Positions 12,501 through 21,506 are shown, numbered from the stretch's first letter. The stretch is 64,000 nucleotides of DNA from Azorinus chamasolen (GCA_963576725.1 OY755241.1:54560484-54624483), one strand, 5' to 3'. Program-made: numbers and translations. The notes: a model not told the origin generated them from the letters alone.

Positions 12501-15500
12501 CCGGTTTAGATAGGTTTTACTGTATTTATACATATATTTGAAAAATATCTCATTTGAATTGTAGCTCGCCTATCCTTGGAGGACTTGCCTGTCTCGTCAC
12601 GTTGACTGGTAGCGTCGTAGGCACCGGACTGCTCAGCATGCATTACAAATTTCCGTCCTCTGTCATGTTTGGCGGGTGAGCATTAAACTCTTCAATTGGT
12701 GGAGACACCTTTTGTGGCTAAGCATACAGAGTAGACCCATATCAAACGGTTCTGTTTTGCTCTACATGAGTGTAAGAAGCGATGTTTTTCTGTACATGTA
12801 TATAAGTGTTAGTAGCGATGTTTTGCTGTATATGAATAGCGACGTTTTGCTTTATGTGAGTGTTAGTAGCGATATTTCGCTGTATATGAGTGTTAGTAGC
12901 GATATTTTGCTGTACATGCATATAGGTGTTAGTAGCAATGTTTTGCTGTATATCAGTGTTTGTAACTATGTTTGCTGTGTACGAGTGTAAGTAGCGATGC
13001 ATTGCTGTATATGGGTGCTAGTAGCTATATGTTGCTGTATGTGAGTGTTAGTAGCGATGTTTGTTGTATATGAGTGTTAGTAGCGATGCATTGCTGTATA
13101 TGGGTGTAAGTAGCTATATGGTGCTGTATGTGAGTGTTAGTAGCGATGTTTTGTTGTATGTGAGTGTCAGTAGTGATGTTTTGTTGTATGTGAGTGTTAG
13201 TAGTGATGTGTTGTTGTATATGAGTGTTAGTAGTGATGTGTTGCTGTATATGAGTGTTAGTAGCGATGTTTTGTTGTATGTGAGTGTTAGTAGCGATGTT
13301 TGTTGTATATGAGTGTTAGTAGCGATGCATTGCTGTATATGGGTGTAAGTAGCTATATGGTGCTGTATGTGAGTGTTAGTAGCGATGTTTTGTTGTATGT
13401 GAGTGTTAGTAGCGATGTTTTGTTGTATGTGAGTGTCAGTAGTGATGTTTTGTTGTATATGAGTGTCAGTAGTGATGTTTTGTTGTATGTGAGTGTTAGT
13501 AGCGATGTTTTGTTGTATGTGAGTGTTAGTAGCGATGTTTTGTTGTATGTGAGTGTCAGTAGTGATGTTTTGTTGTATATGAGTGTTAGTAGTGATGTGT
13601 TGTTGTATATGAGTGTTAGTAGTGATGTGTTGTTGTATATGAGTGTTAGTAGCCATGCATTGCTGTATATGGGTGCTAGTAGCTGTATGTTGCTGTATGT
13701 GAGTGTTAGTAGCCATGCATTGCTGTATATGGGTGCTAGTAGCTATATGTTGCTGTATGTGAGTGTTAGTAGCCATGCATTGCTGTATATGGGTGCTAGT
13801 AGCTATATGTTGCTGTATGTGAGTGTTAGTAGCGATGTTTTGTTGTATATGAGTGTTAGTAGCGATGCATTGCTGTTTGTGAGTGTTTGTAGCTATATGT
13901 TGCTTTATGTGAGTGTTAGTAGCGATGTTTTGTTGTATATGAGTGTTAGTAGCGATACACTGCTGTATACGGGTGTAAGTAGCTATGTGTTGCTGTATAT
14001 GAGTGTTTGTAGCTATGTTTTGTTTTATACGAGTGTTAGTAGTGATGTTTTGTTGTATGTGAGTGTTAGTAGCGATGTTTTGTTGTATGTGAGTGTTAGT
14101 AGTGATGTTTTGTTGTATGTGAGTGTTTCATTCTCAGTGTTGTTATATTTTCTGGTCCTTCGGGATCATTAGTGTTCATGTTATTAGTTTTGAAAATTGA
14201 ATACTGCTTAAGCCGGTGCTAGGGGGCGTGAGTAGTGTTGCACTTTTAATTACTACTCATGAACAGACTCAATAAAACCGAGTCTGCAATTTTCTCTTTT
14301 TGCATTTCTACTTTTGCTTTCGAGGGATCACCCATTTTCAGAATTAGTAGCGATGTTTCGTTGTATGTGAGTGTTAATAGCGATGTTTTGTTGTATATGG
14401 GTGTTAGTAGCGATGTTTTGTTGTATGTGAGTGTTAGTAGCCATGTGTTGCTGTATATGAGTGTTAGTAGCTATGATTCGCTGTACATGAGTGATGTTTT
14501 CTGTGTTCATCTCGTGTATATGCGTGTGTTTGTGTGTGTATTTGTGTTTGTGTATGTGTGTGTTACATGCTATCTATCGATGTTTTAGTGGTGGTTTCGT
14601 CTTGTATGTGGTTTTGCCTGCTTGACTTTACTACTTTTTCATTTTTTAATTAGTAGCAATGTTTTGCTGTATGTGAGTGTTAGTATCGATGTTTTGCTTT
14701 ATATGAGTGTTAGTACCGATATTTAGCTTACATATATGTTAGTATTAATCAATAGCGACGTTTTGTTGTATGAGAATTTTCAGATTAGCGATGTTGTACA
14801 GTATGTGAGTGTTGGGATTAGTGACATTTTGCTGTATTTGAGTGTTTAGAAAAGTTGTTTTGCTGTATGTGAGTGTTCAGTTTTACTAATTTTGAATCTT
14901 CATATTAGTGAAGTTTTATGGTATTTGTTTTTGTATTAGCTTGTTTGCATAAGCAAGGTTCTACTGTATTTGAATATTCATATAAATGAATTTAACCTTT
15001 TCGGTGCCAAATTTCTAATTGTCGTCTGCAATCCAATTTTGTTCAATCGTTCGGTAAACTAAGGAAATCAGATAAATAAATACAAGTTTCAAAGAAATAA
15101 AGCACATAAATATAGAAATAGAGTTTGAGTCAAATAGTGAAGTCCCTGATCAGACGCCGCCTTGATCTGGGACTGCACTATTTTTCGTGGTACAATTTTG
15201 CGACATTGGCGGTGAACTGGTTAAACTGTATTTGAATATTCGTATTAATTAGCCTCGTTTTACTCGTTAGAGTGTTCATATAAGCCACATTTTACTGTAG
15301 TTGAATATTCGGATCAACGGGTTTTTACTGTAGTTTTAATGTTCGGATTATCAATGTTTGACTGTATTTCTTCAATTTTCAGTGTAGGAGGTGACTACAT
15401 GTGGGAATATTATGTTAAGCCCTGGTGCCGTGTTGGACCGTATATTGTTGGAATGTTCACTGGCTACATTCTGTACCGATCGGAGCTAAAAATGAAAATA

Positions 15501-18500
15501 AACAGGGTTTGTTCAATCACCAACCGTTCTTATACTTAAACCATTATTTCTGCTTAATATTTAGCCTGCTATGGGCGGAGGAGTGAATACATATGCAAAC
15601 AGTTTGGATCCAGATGAGACGCCGAGTAACTCGGCGTCTCATCAGGATCCAAACTGTTTGACACACAGATTGCATTTTGGTAGACGAATTTATTATATAT
15701 CTTGAATTTTGAAAAACGTAGTTGCTCAGCAGGCTAAAGGTTAATCGTTGGTTTCCTGCTCTTCACTGATTTACAATTTGATCAAACTTTTGAGGGACTA
15801 TTGACCGAGAGGCAAATGCCTGGAAACCGGTGAAACACAGGCACCAGACACGTGCCAGTTTCATAAATACATGTACTACTAATAAACATATTCAAATAAA
15901 TTTAGACATCATACTTTGACAGTAGAGAAAAGTTTTTTCGTGTAGTATAATACTGTGAACATAGTGTTATACATGTACTATACGATTTGACGATGTTTGT
16001 CAGTATTATCTATGAAATGGTCACGCGCCTGGCACCTTTGTTGTGAGACGCTTAGTTCCTTAGCGTCTCATCTGGATCCAAACTGTTACTGGGAACAAAA
16101 TAACCATTTCCTCAACCTTTCTATCCTTTTGCAAACCTAGACCTAGGTCAGACGGTTCCGATAGGATCCGTCTAATCAGGATCTGCTCTGTTTGCTTATG
16201 ATATAATATAGATACATTGTATGATTCTACAGTTTTTGCCAAGCACAAAATTGCTTGTGTTCACTGTACTTTTATAATAATTAATCTAACTAATATTCGT
16301 GATTTAATTATTTTCACATGAATATTCACGGAGTAAAGGGTTAAATAAGTATGCATAACGGTTTAACTCATGAATACGTATGTCAAAAGTAATGATAATA
16401 TGAACAGTTGTTTGTTAATGTTCTGTAATAGTATACGGTAAAACCTCTCTAAATCGGACGTTAAATTTGGAATAAATACAGTAGAACCCCGCTAATGCGA
16501 CCACTTAATGCGACCACTTAAACAAACATGGCTGTTTTCATAAGCAGGTGGTTGCTTAATGCAGGACGAAAGTTATGCAGAAAGCTCCTATAGGAGCTTT
16601 CTGCATAACTTTCGTCCTGCATTAAGCAACCACCTGCCCTTGCCACTGTGAATTATGCCCCTTTTTGGTGATCGCATTAGCGGGGTTTTACTGTATACGG
16701 TAAAACCTCTCTAAATCGGACGTTAAATTTGGAATAAATATATGTCTAGGAGACACATGGCAGCTTATACGGCATGACCTTCACCTTGTATTAAGCAGCC
16801 ATGTGCCTAAAAGTATCTAAGTTCTTTTCTACTAGAATTTCGTTTTAGAAAGGTTGATCCTCTAGTAAAAACGTATCCCCCATTAAAACAAGTCATGCTG
16901 GGATGTTTCTATAGCAAGATATCATAGCAAAGTGTTTCATTTCTTTTCAAAGATGAAATCAGACTGAAGCATATCAATCAGATCCTATCCGCTTATTGCT
17001 TTTAATTAAAGTTCCATTTCGGTCCAATCTGTTTCTTTAATTTAACCCTTAACTCCGTAGATAATGTCTTTTAACGCATTTGTAATTAAAGTAGATCCAC
17101 ACCAGACGTCTCCTGTAGGAATTGTCTTATCAGTGATATAGATCAGATTCGTGTCATAATTTCTAGAAAATCGAGTGGATATCGTAATCTTAGACATGGT
17201 CAGAGTTCCAGATAAGATGCGTAGATTAACACTTTCGGCGCCAACTTTCTAATTGTCGTCTGCAATCCAAGTTTGTAAAATCATTCAGTAAAAAGGAAAT
17301 GAGATAAATAGATGCAAATTTCAAAGGAATAAAGCACATATTGAAATAGACATTGAGACAAATAGTGAAGTTCCTGATCAGACGCCGCCTTGAAAAGGGA
17401 CTGCACTATTTGTCGTGGTGCATTTATGTGACTGTGGCGGTGAAATGGTTAAACCATTTTAAAGGATAACTGTTTTATTTCTCCACCGAACCCTGTGCTC
17501 TTCGAAACGATTTTTAAAGAGTGGTCGCAGCACAGGGTGTTATGGAGAAAGGACGATTTCAATATTTGTGTAATGAGTGTATGTATATTTATATCTTACC
17601 CTTCAAGATGATTACATTTATGTGTAACTATTGATAATTATTTCACTATTGTGTTCAGTTTGTGAACCTAGTTCTTTGGATCGTCGCCATAGCTTTGGGA
17701 TGTTTGATCATCTATGGACTGTATTCGGACGATTTCAAGGACCCCCTGACCGTGAAACAGGCTGCCGCATATAACGCATTAGCGAGAAGTCTGTGGGGAG
17801 CGTGTGTAGCCTGGGTTATCTTTTCCTGTGCCAATGGATATGGAGGTAAGAATCATATTATGGTGGTATCTTTAGCTACCAAACAATGGTACTTGCAAAG
17901 TAAAAACTCGTCTAAACCGGAACTTTAGTATCGAAGAATTTGGATCTTTTTAGGTAGGTGGCTGCTTAATGCATGGTGAAAGTCATACAGAAAGTTCCAT
18001 TTCAACTTGCATTAACAGGTCCCCCCCAGTGACGCAATTTTGCGCATCTGTAAAAGTCACATTTTGAAACCAATGTGATAAATAGAGCATTCGCTCCTTT
18101 TCTGTAGTTAATACTTCTTTTTCGGTAGATTAGAGTCTAAAAATATTCTAGGACGGAATGAGTTAAGCTACCGTCTGTTTGAAAGACCAGGACTGGTGCT
18201 AATGTCCGGTTTAGATAGATTTACTGTATACTAATGTGTGCATGTTGGTGTTGGTTGCGGCTGCGGTGCTATTGCTATTGTGGCTGTTGTTTGGGCGGGT
18301 GGGTGGCCAGGGGTGTGTACCAACAAGTAAACTAGTAACAACAAGTAAACTAGTAACAGTCAGATTCTAGCGGACTCGTTAGCCGCTGCGAGAGACCTAT
18401 GTATGAGGGAGGTGTTTATGTCTAGTGAGGGACAAGTGTGGGTTGTGGAAGGGAAGCCTTTGTGTCTGATACACGTGTGTCTGGTATGTGGGAGAGCTTT

Positions 18501-21500
18501 GTACCTGTTGTGTGGAAGATCTGTTTGCCTGGTGTGTGGGAGACCTGAATACCTGGTGTGTGAGAGACTGGTATATCTCGTGTATGAGAAACCTGTGTTT
18601 CTGAGATTTGGGAGACCTGATTGTCTGGTGTGTGAGAGACCTGTTTGCCTGGTGTGTGGGAGACCTGAATGCCTGGTGTGTGTGAGACTGGTGTGTGTGG
18701 TGTATGGGGACCTGTGTGCTTGGTGTGGGAGGCCTCTGTTTCCGGTGTGTATGAGGCATGTGTGTTTGTTGTGTGGAAGAGACGTGTGCTCGGTGTGTGA
18801 GATACCTTTGTGTTTGATGCGTGGGAGGCATGTGTTTACAATTCTAGTGTGCAGATTGAGAAGACGTGTTTGCTGTGTAAGAGGTCATTGTGATCAGTGT
18901 GTTTGTGTAGATAGGGGTAATGTAAGACTGGTTTGTTGTAAACCTGGGTGTCCGGGTTTTGAGGCATTGTGTGTGGTAGACCTTTGTGTTTGGTATGTGG
19001 AAGGTCTTTGTGTCTGATTTGTGAAAGACATATGTGTTCGTTATGTGAGAAACCTTTTTGTTCGTTGTATGAGAGGCCTTTCTGTTCGGTTTGTGAGAGG
19101 CGAATGTATCTGGTATGTATTAGACCTTTGTGTGAGAGGCCTTTGTGTTCGGTTCGTGAGAGACGCATGTATCTGGTATGTATGAGGCCTTTTTGTGAGA
19201 GGTCTTTCTGCTTGAGGCATTTGTTTTCGTTGTGTGAGAGGCCTTTTGTGAGAGCGGCTTGTGTCTGGTATGTATGAGGCCTTTTTGTTAGAGACATTTG
19301 TGTTCGGTGTGTGAGACTGAAGAAAATTGTGTCGGTTTTTAAATCTTATTTGAAGCAGCTCCGAAGGCGACTTCTAACCATAAGGTGGTGCAGCAAAACC
19401 ATTATGATGCATTCTTCTGATGTTCGTTTTTATTTTCAGGTCCCATCAACCACATTCTGTCCTGGTCTGCCTTTGTGCCACTTGGAAGACTGACTTATCT
19501 TGCTTACCTGGTTCATTTACCTCTGATGTCCATATTCTCAGGCAGTGCTCGCTCCACCTTCATCGCCTACGACTATGTAGCTGTAAGTATTGCACAACTT
19601 GGGCTAACATAAGTTCTTACATACGACTATGGCAGCCATTACTTTTCAGATGCAATCTAGGTTTTTCCATCATTTAACTCTTTCCCTGCCTAATTTTGTC
19701 GTCTGTAAACTTTTTCGTCTGATACAATTTTCATTATTTATTATTTTTGTTAAAAACAACAACAATCACAGTAACAAACAGTTTGGGTCCTGATGAGACG
19801 CTTTGTTATGTGACGTGTCATCTGGATCTAAACTGCTTGCATAGTTAATCACATATGTGATATTGGTAGTGAAAGTGTCACCCTTAAAGTTTCTACGTTC
19901 AGCGCGTTTTAACAATTACAGTAGAACCCTTTAATGCGACCACTTAATGAATAAACATGGATATATTTATAAGCAGGTGATTACTTAATGCAGGACAAAG
20001 GTAATACAGAAAGCTTTCTGCATTACTTTTGTCCTGCATTAAGCTACCACCTGTCTCTACTACCCAGAATTATATCTGGTTAAGGTGGTCATATTAGCGG
20101 TGGTTTTATTGTATTATTAAACTATTATGAAAAATGCCTAAGAATTAAATATTTGTTATATACTGAAAAGAAGTAAATTGAAAGAAAACCGATCTACATT
20201 TTAGTTCCATCACTGTTTTACATAGGCCGATAATATTTACTGGACAACAAAAAAATAAGTTTCGACAAAAACTGATTATTTTGTATCACAGGCACATCTT
20301 TGTTTTTATATATGTTTAAATTGAAAATCTTCATGAGAATTCTTCAACATAATCAACAGTGTTCTTATTGTAGAGACTATCATTTTAAATCTTCTGACAC
20401 TGAATACTTTCCACCTGCAAACATTGTCGTCTGCTTTAAGATTAGAATTTCCTATCAATTTCTTCTTTAAATGTACTGGTAAGTGGATTGACAAAAAGTT
20501 TGGATTCTGATGAGACACCGATTTATTAGGTTTCTCATCTGGATCCAGACTGTTTGCAAATTAATCACAGATTCGTACATTGCACCAGGCACTTTGGGTT
20601 GTTGTCCGGAAACCATGTTGCAAAGATAGTGCACAAATCATTTGGAATTGCTCGTATGACGGACGACGTCACTAACCGTTGAAATGTCAAGCTCTATATG
20701 TATCCCACTCAATGAAATGGACAAATTTGTATTATTTCAAGTCTTAATTCTTACCCTTATAAGAGTAAAAGGTAATCACTGCTTTGAATTGGATCTTGTG
20801 CAATTTGATTACTTTGGATTTGATCAGCTTTTAACTCTTTCGGCGCCAATGTCGCCTGTTGGCACCATTGAAAACAGTGCAGTCCCAGGTCAGATGCCGC
20901 CTTTTCAAGGCGGCATCTGGCCTGGGACTTCACAGTTTTCTGTATTATTTTGGCCCAAGCATACAGATTTTTAAAAACAAATGTTTTATTAATATTATCA
21001 TTTAGTTTTGAATTATATTTACAATGAAATTATTATTGCAGATGGCACTTTTAAATTTGGCGCCAAAAGAGTTAAAGCACCTGACAACTGATCTTGTAAC
21101 GACATATGAAGGATAAATTGTTTCAGATTGAATGCTTATAGTTGATGCATCTGTCTTGCCTTGGAAGTTATGCATATAGAAACTATAGACCGAGTATCAA
21201 ACATGATGAAAAACTGAGTTACACGGTGCCACACCTGGATACAAGCTGTTTGCAAGCTCTGCATTAAGCTATCACCTGCCTAACGGACCTATAATTAGGT
21301 TTCTTTTTGACGGCCGCTTAGGACAGGTTATACTGCACTCATCTACATACGAGTATCATCTCACTTTCTTATCTACTCTACAGATTTACCAAATGCTTGG
21401 ACACATCTGCATGGCTTACGCCGCCGCTTTCGTGCTGTCTCTTGCCTTTGAGGCTCCAATGATGGGCCTAGAAAAGGCTTTACTGGGCAGGGGCAAAAAC

Positions 21501-21506
21501 AGCTGA
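432..21506 (+). CDS. nrf-6-like: Gene A: NRF-6-like acyltransferase-3 membrane protein (5' partial, 11 exons)
   Basis: Eleven exons (432-567, 2955-3125, 4799-4895, 5638-5736, 7925-8090, 9660-9745, 12565-12675, 15383-15506, 17659-17845, 19440-19582, 21384-21506) join without a frame break into 480 residues plus TGA. Family features seen in order are KGALTAVNGIRFLSMTWV with the following GH, VDTFFLLSGLLVSYL, TPPYMLLLMMW, WYLANDMQFYVLSPLLL, WEYYVKPWCRVGPYIVG, LTYLAYLVHLP and the C-terminal AFEAPMMGLEKALL. About ten hydrophobic segments fit an integral membrane acyltransferase-3 domain. The C. elegans founder NRF-6 is linked to lipid or drug transport in epithelia; the substrate here is unknown. 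The N-terminal signal peptide and NRF domain, present in gene B, must lie upstream of the window. Family assignment is firm; orthology is not claimed. Confidence 0.93.
646..887. mobile_element. TTAA-flanked hairpin MITE, family 1
   Basis: 242 bp with TTAA at 642-645 and 888-891. Ends are CCCTTCGCTTGCT and the complement of CCCTTCTCTTGCT. The centre is a near-palindrome of AAATAGTGAAGACCCAGATG type. TTAA targets with CCC ends point to piggyBac-type mobilisation. Confidence 0.85.
1540..1750. repeat. ~60-bp tandem repeat, gene A intron 1
   Basis: Three to four copies with CAGCAAAATAACTAGCAC, AAAACACTGGTAGTTTGTTC. Confidence 0.7.
2632..2925. repeat. ~43-bp minisatellite before exon A2
   Basis: About six copies of CAACAGTTCAATAAACTTAC plus TCTGTATGTGATATTCACAC. 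The same array precedes exon B7 (55785-56025), so it predates the gene duplication. Confidence 0.8.
2955..3125 (+). CDS. nrf-6-like: Gene A exon 2 (start of acyltransferase-3 domain)
   Basis: Acceptor after TTTCAG, donor GTAATG. The exon carries FTNGTKLLNTHQPKGALTAV and the NGIRFLSMTWVIVGH motif with the Arg and His conserved in this superfamily. It ends GFGGIAGPPT, where B7 has GFSYIGRPPT; the rest is almost identical to B7 at the DNA level. Confidence 0.93.
3221..3427. mobile_element. TA-flanked hairpin MITE (GCGACCAC type)
   Basis: TA both sides. CAATAAAAAACCCTCTAATG start, ATTAGAGGGGATTTACTG end, centre AAGCTCTTGTAGGAGCTT. The CAGTARAACC ends with TA resemble pogo/Tigger elements; that class is an inference. 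Confidence 0.75.
3655..4075. repeat. ~60-bp minisatellite after exon A2
   Basis: About seven copies of CAATGCCGACACTGATCAGA, TGGTTCCATTGTTCTACAGT. Confidence 0.8.
4170..4790. repeat. ~60-bp minisatellite before exon A3
   Basis: About ten copies of ATATGTCAGTCCATAATCAT, CTACCTATAATGTGTAATAT. Confidence 0.8.
4799..4895 (+). CDS. nrf-6-like: Gene A exon 3 (VDTFFLLS segment)
   Basis: 97 nt between TTCCAG and GTAGCT. It encodes ...LAKRWTFTPIMNGTFSVDTFFLL, completed to LSG by exon 4. It differs from paralogous exon B8 at about 23 of 97 positions, far more than the adjacent exons do. Confidence 0.9.
4985..5117. mobile_element. TTAA-type MITE, family 3, shared by both paralogues
   Basis: Begins in GTAAGAAATAATGAGC and ends GGAATAAAGGG-TTAA. 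A related element occupies the same place in gene B intron 8 (about 62748-62829), right after GGACACCTTC. Confidence 0.55.
5122..5342. mobile_element. TTAA-flanked hairpin MITE, family 5
   Basis: 221 bp, TTAA at 5118-5121 and 5343-5346, ends CCCATTTAATCC and GCGCAAATGGG. The centre has two perfect 27-bp arms (5160-5186 and 5196-5222) around a 9-bp loop. It abuts another MITE end (AAAGGG) and shares its TTAA. Confidence 0.85.
5354..5551. mobile_element. TA-flanked hairpin MITE (ATAACGGCCAC type)
   Basis: Centre GAACGCTCCTATAGGAGCGTTC and right end GGTTTTACTGTA. The left end is degraded. Confidence 0.78.
5638..5736 (+). CDS. nrf-6-like: Gene A exon 4
   Basis: 99 nt between TTCCAG and GTAAGG, coding GLLVSYLSLKELKKVNGVKG and FKWAMFYFHRFW. 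Only two nucleotides differ from exon B9; one changes Ala to Val. The downstream intron is a tandem array that begins at this donor. Confidence 0.93.
5737..6372. repeat. Donor-derived ~37-bp array after exon A4
   Basis: The true donor context GTAAGGTCATTGTGCCCAAC recurs as GTAAGTCACTGTGACCAAC, GTAAGCCACTGTGTCAAA, GTAAGGTCACTGTGTCAAAC, GTAAGTTCACTGTGTCCAAC and others, each followed by GAGTACAGTAAAACCT-like sequence. Split by the MITE at 6005-6208. Confidence 0.8.
6005..6208. mobile_element. TA-flanked hairpin MITE (GCGACCAC type)
   Basis: TA both sides. It interrupts the donor-derived array after exon A4. Confidence 0.8.
6690..7500. repeat. ~140-bp tandem units, gene A intron 4
   Basis: Five or six diverged units with CTTGTCCGAGATTTTATCAA, AAGTTTCATGAAGATTGGG and TTTTTGACCCCACGTGAC. 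Confidence 0.7.
7925..8090 (+). CDS. nrf-6-like: Gene A exon 5
   Basis: Acceptor ATTGTCAG, donor GTAAAG. It reads LTPPYMLLLMMWVSFAKYF, a membrane segment, then a loop GPMWSQDGFDSEGCQTEWW and KNLLYINNLV, typical of this family. Phase 0 end. Confidence 0.92.
8440..9060. repeat. ~140-bp tandem units behind a CTGT run
   Basis: Four units containing TTGAAGTGATATTTGGTATG and GATTTGTCACGGAATTACAG, after CCGTCTTTCTGTCTGTCTG. Layout like the 10871 element but different sequence. Confidence 0.65.
9109..9312. mobile_element. TA-flanked hairpin MITE (ATAACGGCCAC type)
   Basis: TA both sides. ATAACGGCCAC and GTGGCCGTTAT inner ends, centre as in the 5354 copy. Confidence 0.82.
9660..9745 (+). CDS. nrf-6-like: Gene A exon 6
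   Basis: Acceptor ATTCCAG, donor GTAAGT. It encodes MSCFGWTWYLANDMQFYVLS and a hydrophobic PLLLIPLFY. The WYLANDMQFY motif is diagnostic for NRF-6-type acyltransferases. An array of donor-like copies follows immediately. Confidence 0.93.
9735..10440. repeat. Donor-derived ~50-60-bp array after exon A6
   Basis: The exon-intron junction TTCTA|GTAAGTCTCAG is echoed about nine times as TTCTAGTAAGTTACA or CCTAGTAAGTTACA, preceded by TTACTGACCC-like sequence resembling the exon tail TGCTACTGATACC. Confidence 0.82.
10667..10863. mobile_element. TA-flanked hairpin MITE (GCGACCAC type)
   Basis: Left end decayed; the right end GAGGGGTTCTACTG-TA is intact. Confidence 0.75.
10871..12175. repeat. 1.3-kb element with inner ~150-bp tandem units
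   Basis: Starts GTCTCCCCCATTTAAGGGG, passes a TCTG/TCCG run (10915-10975), then about seven units of the form TCTCTGAAACCAGTTGGGCT...TTGTCTCCCCCTGATAA, and closes with GGGGGAGAC (12161-12170), the complement of its start. Probably one dispersed element with internal repeats, in gene A intron 6. Confidence 0.6.
12320..12522. mobile_element. TA-flanked hairpin MITE (AAACCGGAATTC type)
   Basis: CCCCTCTAAACCGGAATTCT near the left end, CCGGTTTAGATAGG and TTTTACTG-TA at the right. It ends about 40 bp before exon A7. Confidence 0.75.
12565..12675 (+). CDS. nrf-6-like: Gene A exon 7
   Basis: Acceptor TTGTAG, donor GTGAGC. It encodes the membrane segment ILGGLACLVTLTGSVVGTGL followed by LSMHYKFPSSVMFGG. 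Length 111 nt, phase consistent with both neighbours. Confidence 0.9.
12755..14135. repeat. 30-bp minisatellite, gene A intron 7
   Basis: About 45 units of GTGAGTGTTAGTAGCGATGT plus TTTGTTGTAT, with a 60-bp higher-order form containing GCCATGCATTGCTGTATATG. The unit length is a multiple of three, so both strands stay open for hundreds of codons; this is not coding. Continues at 14344-14500 and, decayed, 14650-14900 beyond a solo-LTR-like insert. Confidence 0.9.
14130..14343 (+). mobile_element. Solo-LTR-like dispersed repeat, copy 1
   Basis: Begins near CATTCTCAGTGTTGTTATAT and ends near CCCATTTTCAGAAT. It contains a hairpin (14264-14286), CAGACTC/GAGTCTG, with AATAAAACC in the loop, as in the poly(A) hairpin of some LTRs. 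It splits the 30-bp minisatellite of gene A intron 7. Confidence 0.6.
14344..15380. repeat. Remainder of the 30-bp array and decayed TACTGTATTTGAATATTC repeats before exon A8
   Basis: Resumes at TTAGTAGCGATGTTTCGTTG. After 14510 it includes a GTGTGTTTGTGTG run, then spaced TTTTACTGTATTTGAATATT copies up to the exon, interrupted by the MITE 14996-15220. Confidence 0.6.
14996..15220. mobile_element. TTAA-flanked hairpin MITE, family 2
   Basis: TTAA both sides; the consensus ends CCCTTTCGGCGCCAA / TTGGCGGTGAAAGGG are decayed here. Central inverted repeat around AGTCCCTGATCAGACGCCGC. Gene A intron 7. Confidence 0.8.
15383..15506 (+). CDS. nrf-6-like: Gene A exon 8
   Basis: Acceptor ATTTTCAG. 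It encodes GGDYMWEYYVKPWCRVGPYI then VGMFTGYILYRSELKMKINR, the strongly conserved YxKPWxRxxPYxxG region of the family. The donor GTTTGT after AACAGG is weak, but it is the only one that keeps frame with exon 9. Confidence 0.9.
15558..15740. mobile_element. TTAA-flanked hairpin MITE, family 6
   Basis: 183 bp, TTAA at 15554-15557 and 15741-15744, ends TATTTAGCCTGCT and AGCAGGCTAAAGG. Central hairpin 15597-15661 has arms of CAAACAGTTTGGATCC plus AGATGAGACGCCGAGT. Confidence 0.85.
16431..16740. repeat. 48-bp direct repeat flanking a MITE
   Basis: 16431-16478 and 16693-16740 are identical (GTATACGGTAAAACCTCTCT ... GGAATAAATA) and bracket the MITE 16479-16693. The repeated piece is itself the end of another TA-flanked MITE. 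Confidence 0.85.
16479..16693. mobile_element. TA-flanked hairpin MITE (GCGACCAC type), best preserved
   Basis: 215 bp with CAGTAGAACCCCGCTAATGC / GCGGGGTTTTACTG ends. Arms GCAGGTGGTTGCTTAATGCA to GAAAGCTCCTATAGGAGCTTTC are essentially perfect. Flanked by a 48-bp direct repeat. Confidence 0.88.
17230..17448. mobile_element. TTAA-flanked hairpin MITE, family 2
   Basis: TTAA both sides, CACTTTCGGCGCCAA start, GTGGCGGTGAAATGG end. Gene A intron 8. Confidence 0.8.
17659..17845 (+). CDS. nrf-6-like: Gene A exon 9
   Basis: Acceptor GTGTTCAG, donor GTAAGA. Two membrane segments (VNLVLWIVAIALGCLIIYGL and LWGACVAWVIFSCANGYG) flank a loop DDFKDPLTVKQAAAYNALAR, the usual arrangement near the C-terminus of these acyltransferases. 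Confidence 0.92.
17897..18226. mobile_element. TA-flanked hairpin MITE (AAACCGGAATTC type) with nested insert
   Basis: Left GTCTAAACCGGAACTTTAGT, right GTCCGGTTTAGATAG. A decayed family-4 TTAA element (about 18015-18170) sits in its GCATTAA. Confidence 0.65.
18395..19320. repeat. 24-27-bp minisatellite, gene A intron 9
   Basis: About thirty units of the type CTGGTGTGTGGGAGACCTG, later TTCGGTGTGTGAGAGGCCTT. Open frames on both strands result from the unit, not from coding. Confidence 0.85.
19440..19582 (+). CDS. nrf-6-like: Gene A exon 10
   Basis: Acceptor TTTTCAG, donor GTAAGT. It encodes PINHILSWSAFVPLGRLTYL and AYLVHLPLMSIFSGSARST, including the conserved LTYLAYLVH element with its late histidine. 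Confidence 0.92.
19919..20111. mobile_element. TA-flanked hairpin MITE (GCGACCAC type)
   Basis: CAGTAGAACCCTTTAATGCG start, GGTTTTATTG end, TA both sides. Gene A intron 10. Confidence 0.78.
20835..21071. mobile_element. TTAA-flanked hairpin MITE, family 2
   Basis: 237 bp with 15-bp terminal repeats CTCTTTCGGCGCCAA and CTCTTTTGGCGCCAA (one mismatch), TTAA at 20831-20834 and 21072-21075. Gene A last intron. Confidence 0.88.
21384..21506 (+). CDS. nrf-6-like: Gene A last exon with stop
   Basis: Acceptor CTCTACAG. It encodes the final membrane helix (MLGHICMAYAAAFVLSLAFE) and the tail APMMGLEKALLGRGKNS, then TGA at 21504-21506. The AFExPxxxLEK ending is typical of the family. Confidence 0.92.
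   Translation: MYQMLGHICMAYAAAFVLSLAFEAPMMGLEKALLGRGKNS

Noticed and set aside
13300..14172. 290-codon open frame (and 220 codons on the opposite strand) of repeated LLYVSVSSDV
   Set aside because: Product of a 30-bp tandem repeat without stops in several frames, inside an intron; no start context or non-repeat protein sequence.
18403..19017. 204-codon Cys-rich open frame
   Set aside because: It translates a 24-27-bp minisatellite; both strands are open and it lies in intron 9 of gene A.
19619..19640. Exon A10 tail copy (TACGACTATG) as another donor-seeded repeat
   Set aside because: Only ten exact bases and a single copy; too little to claim.
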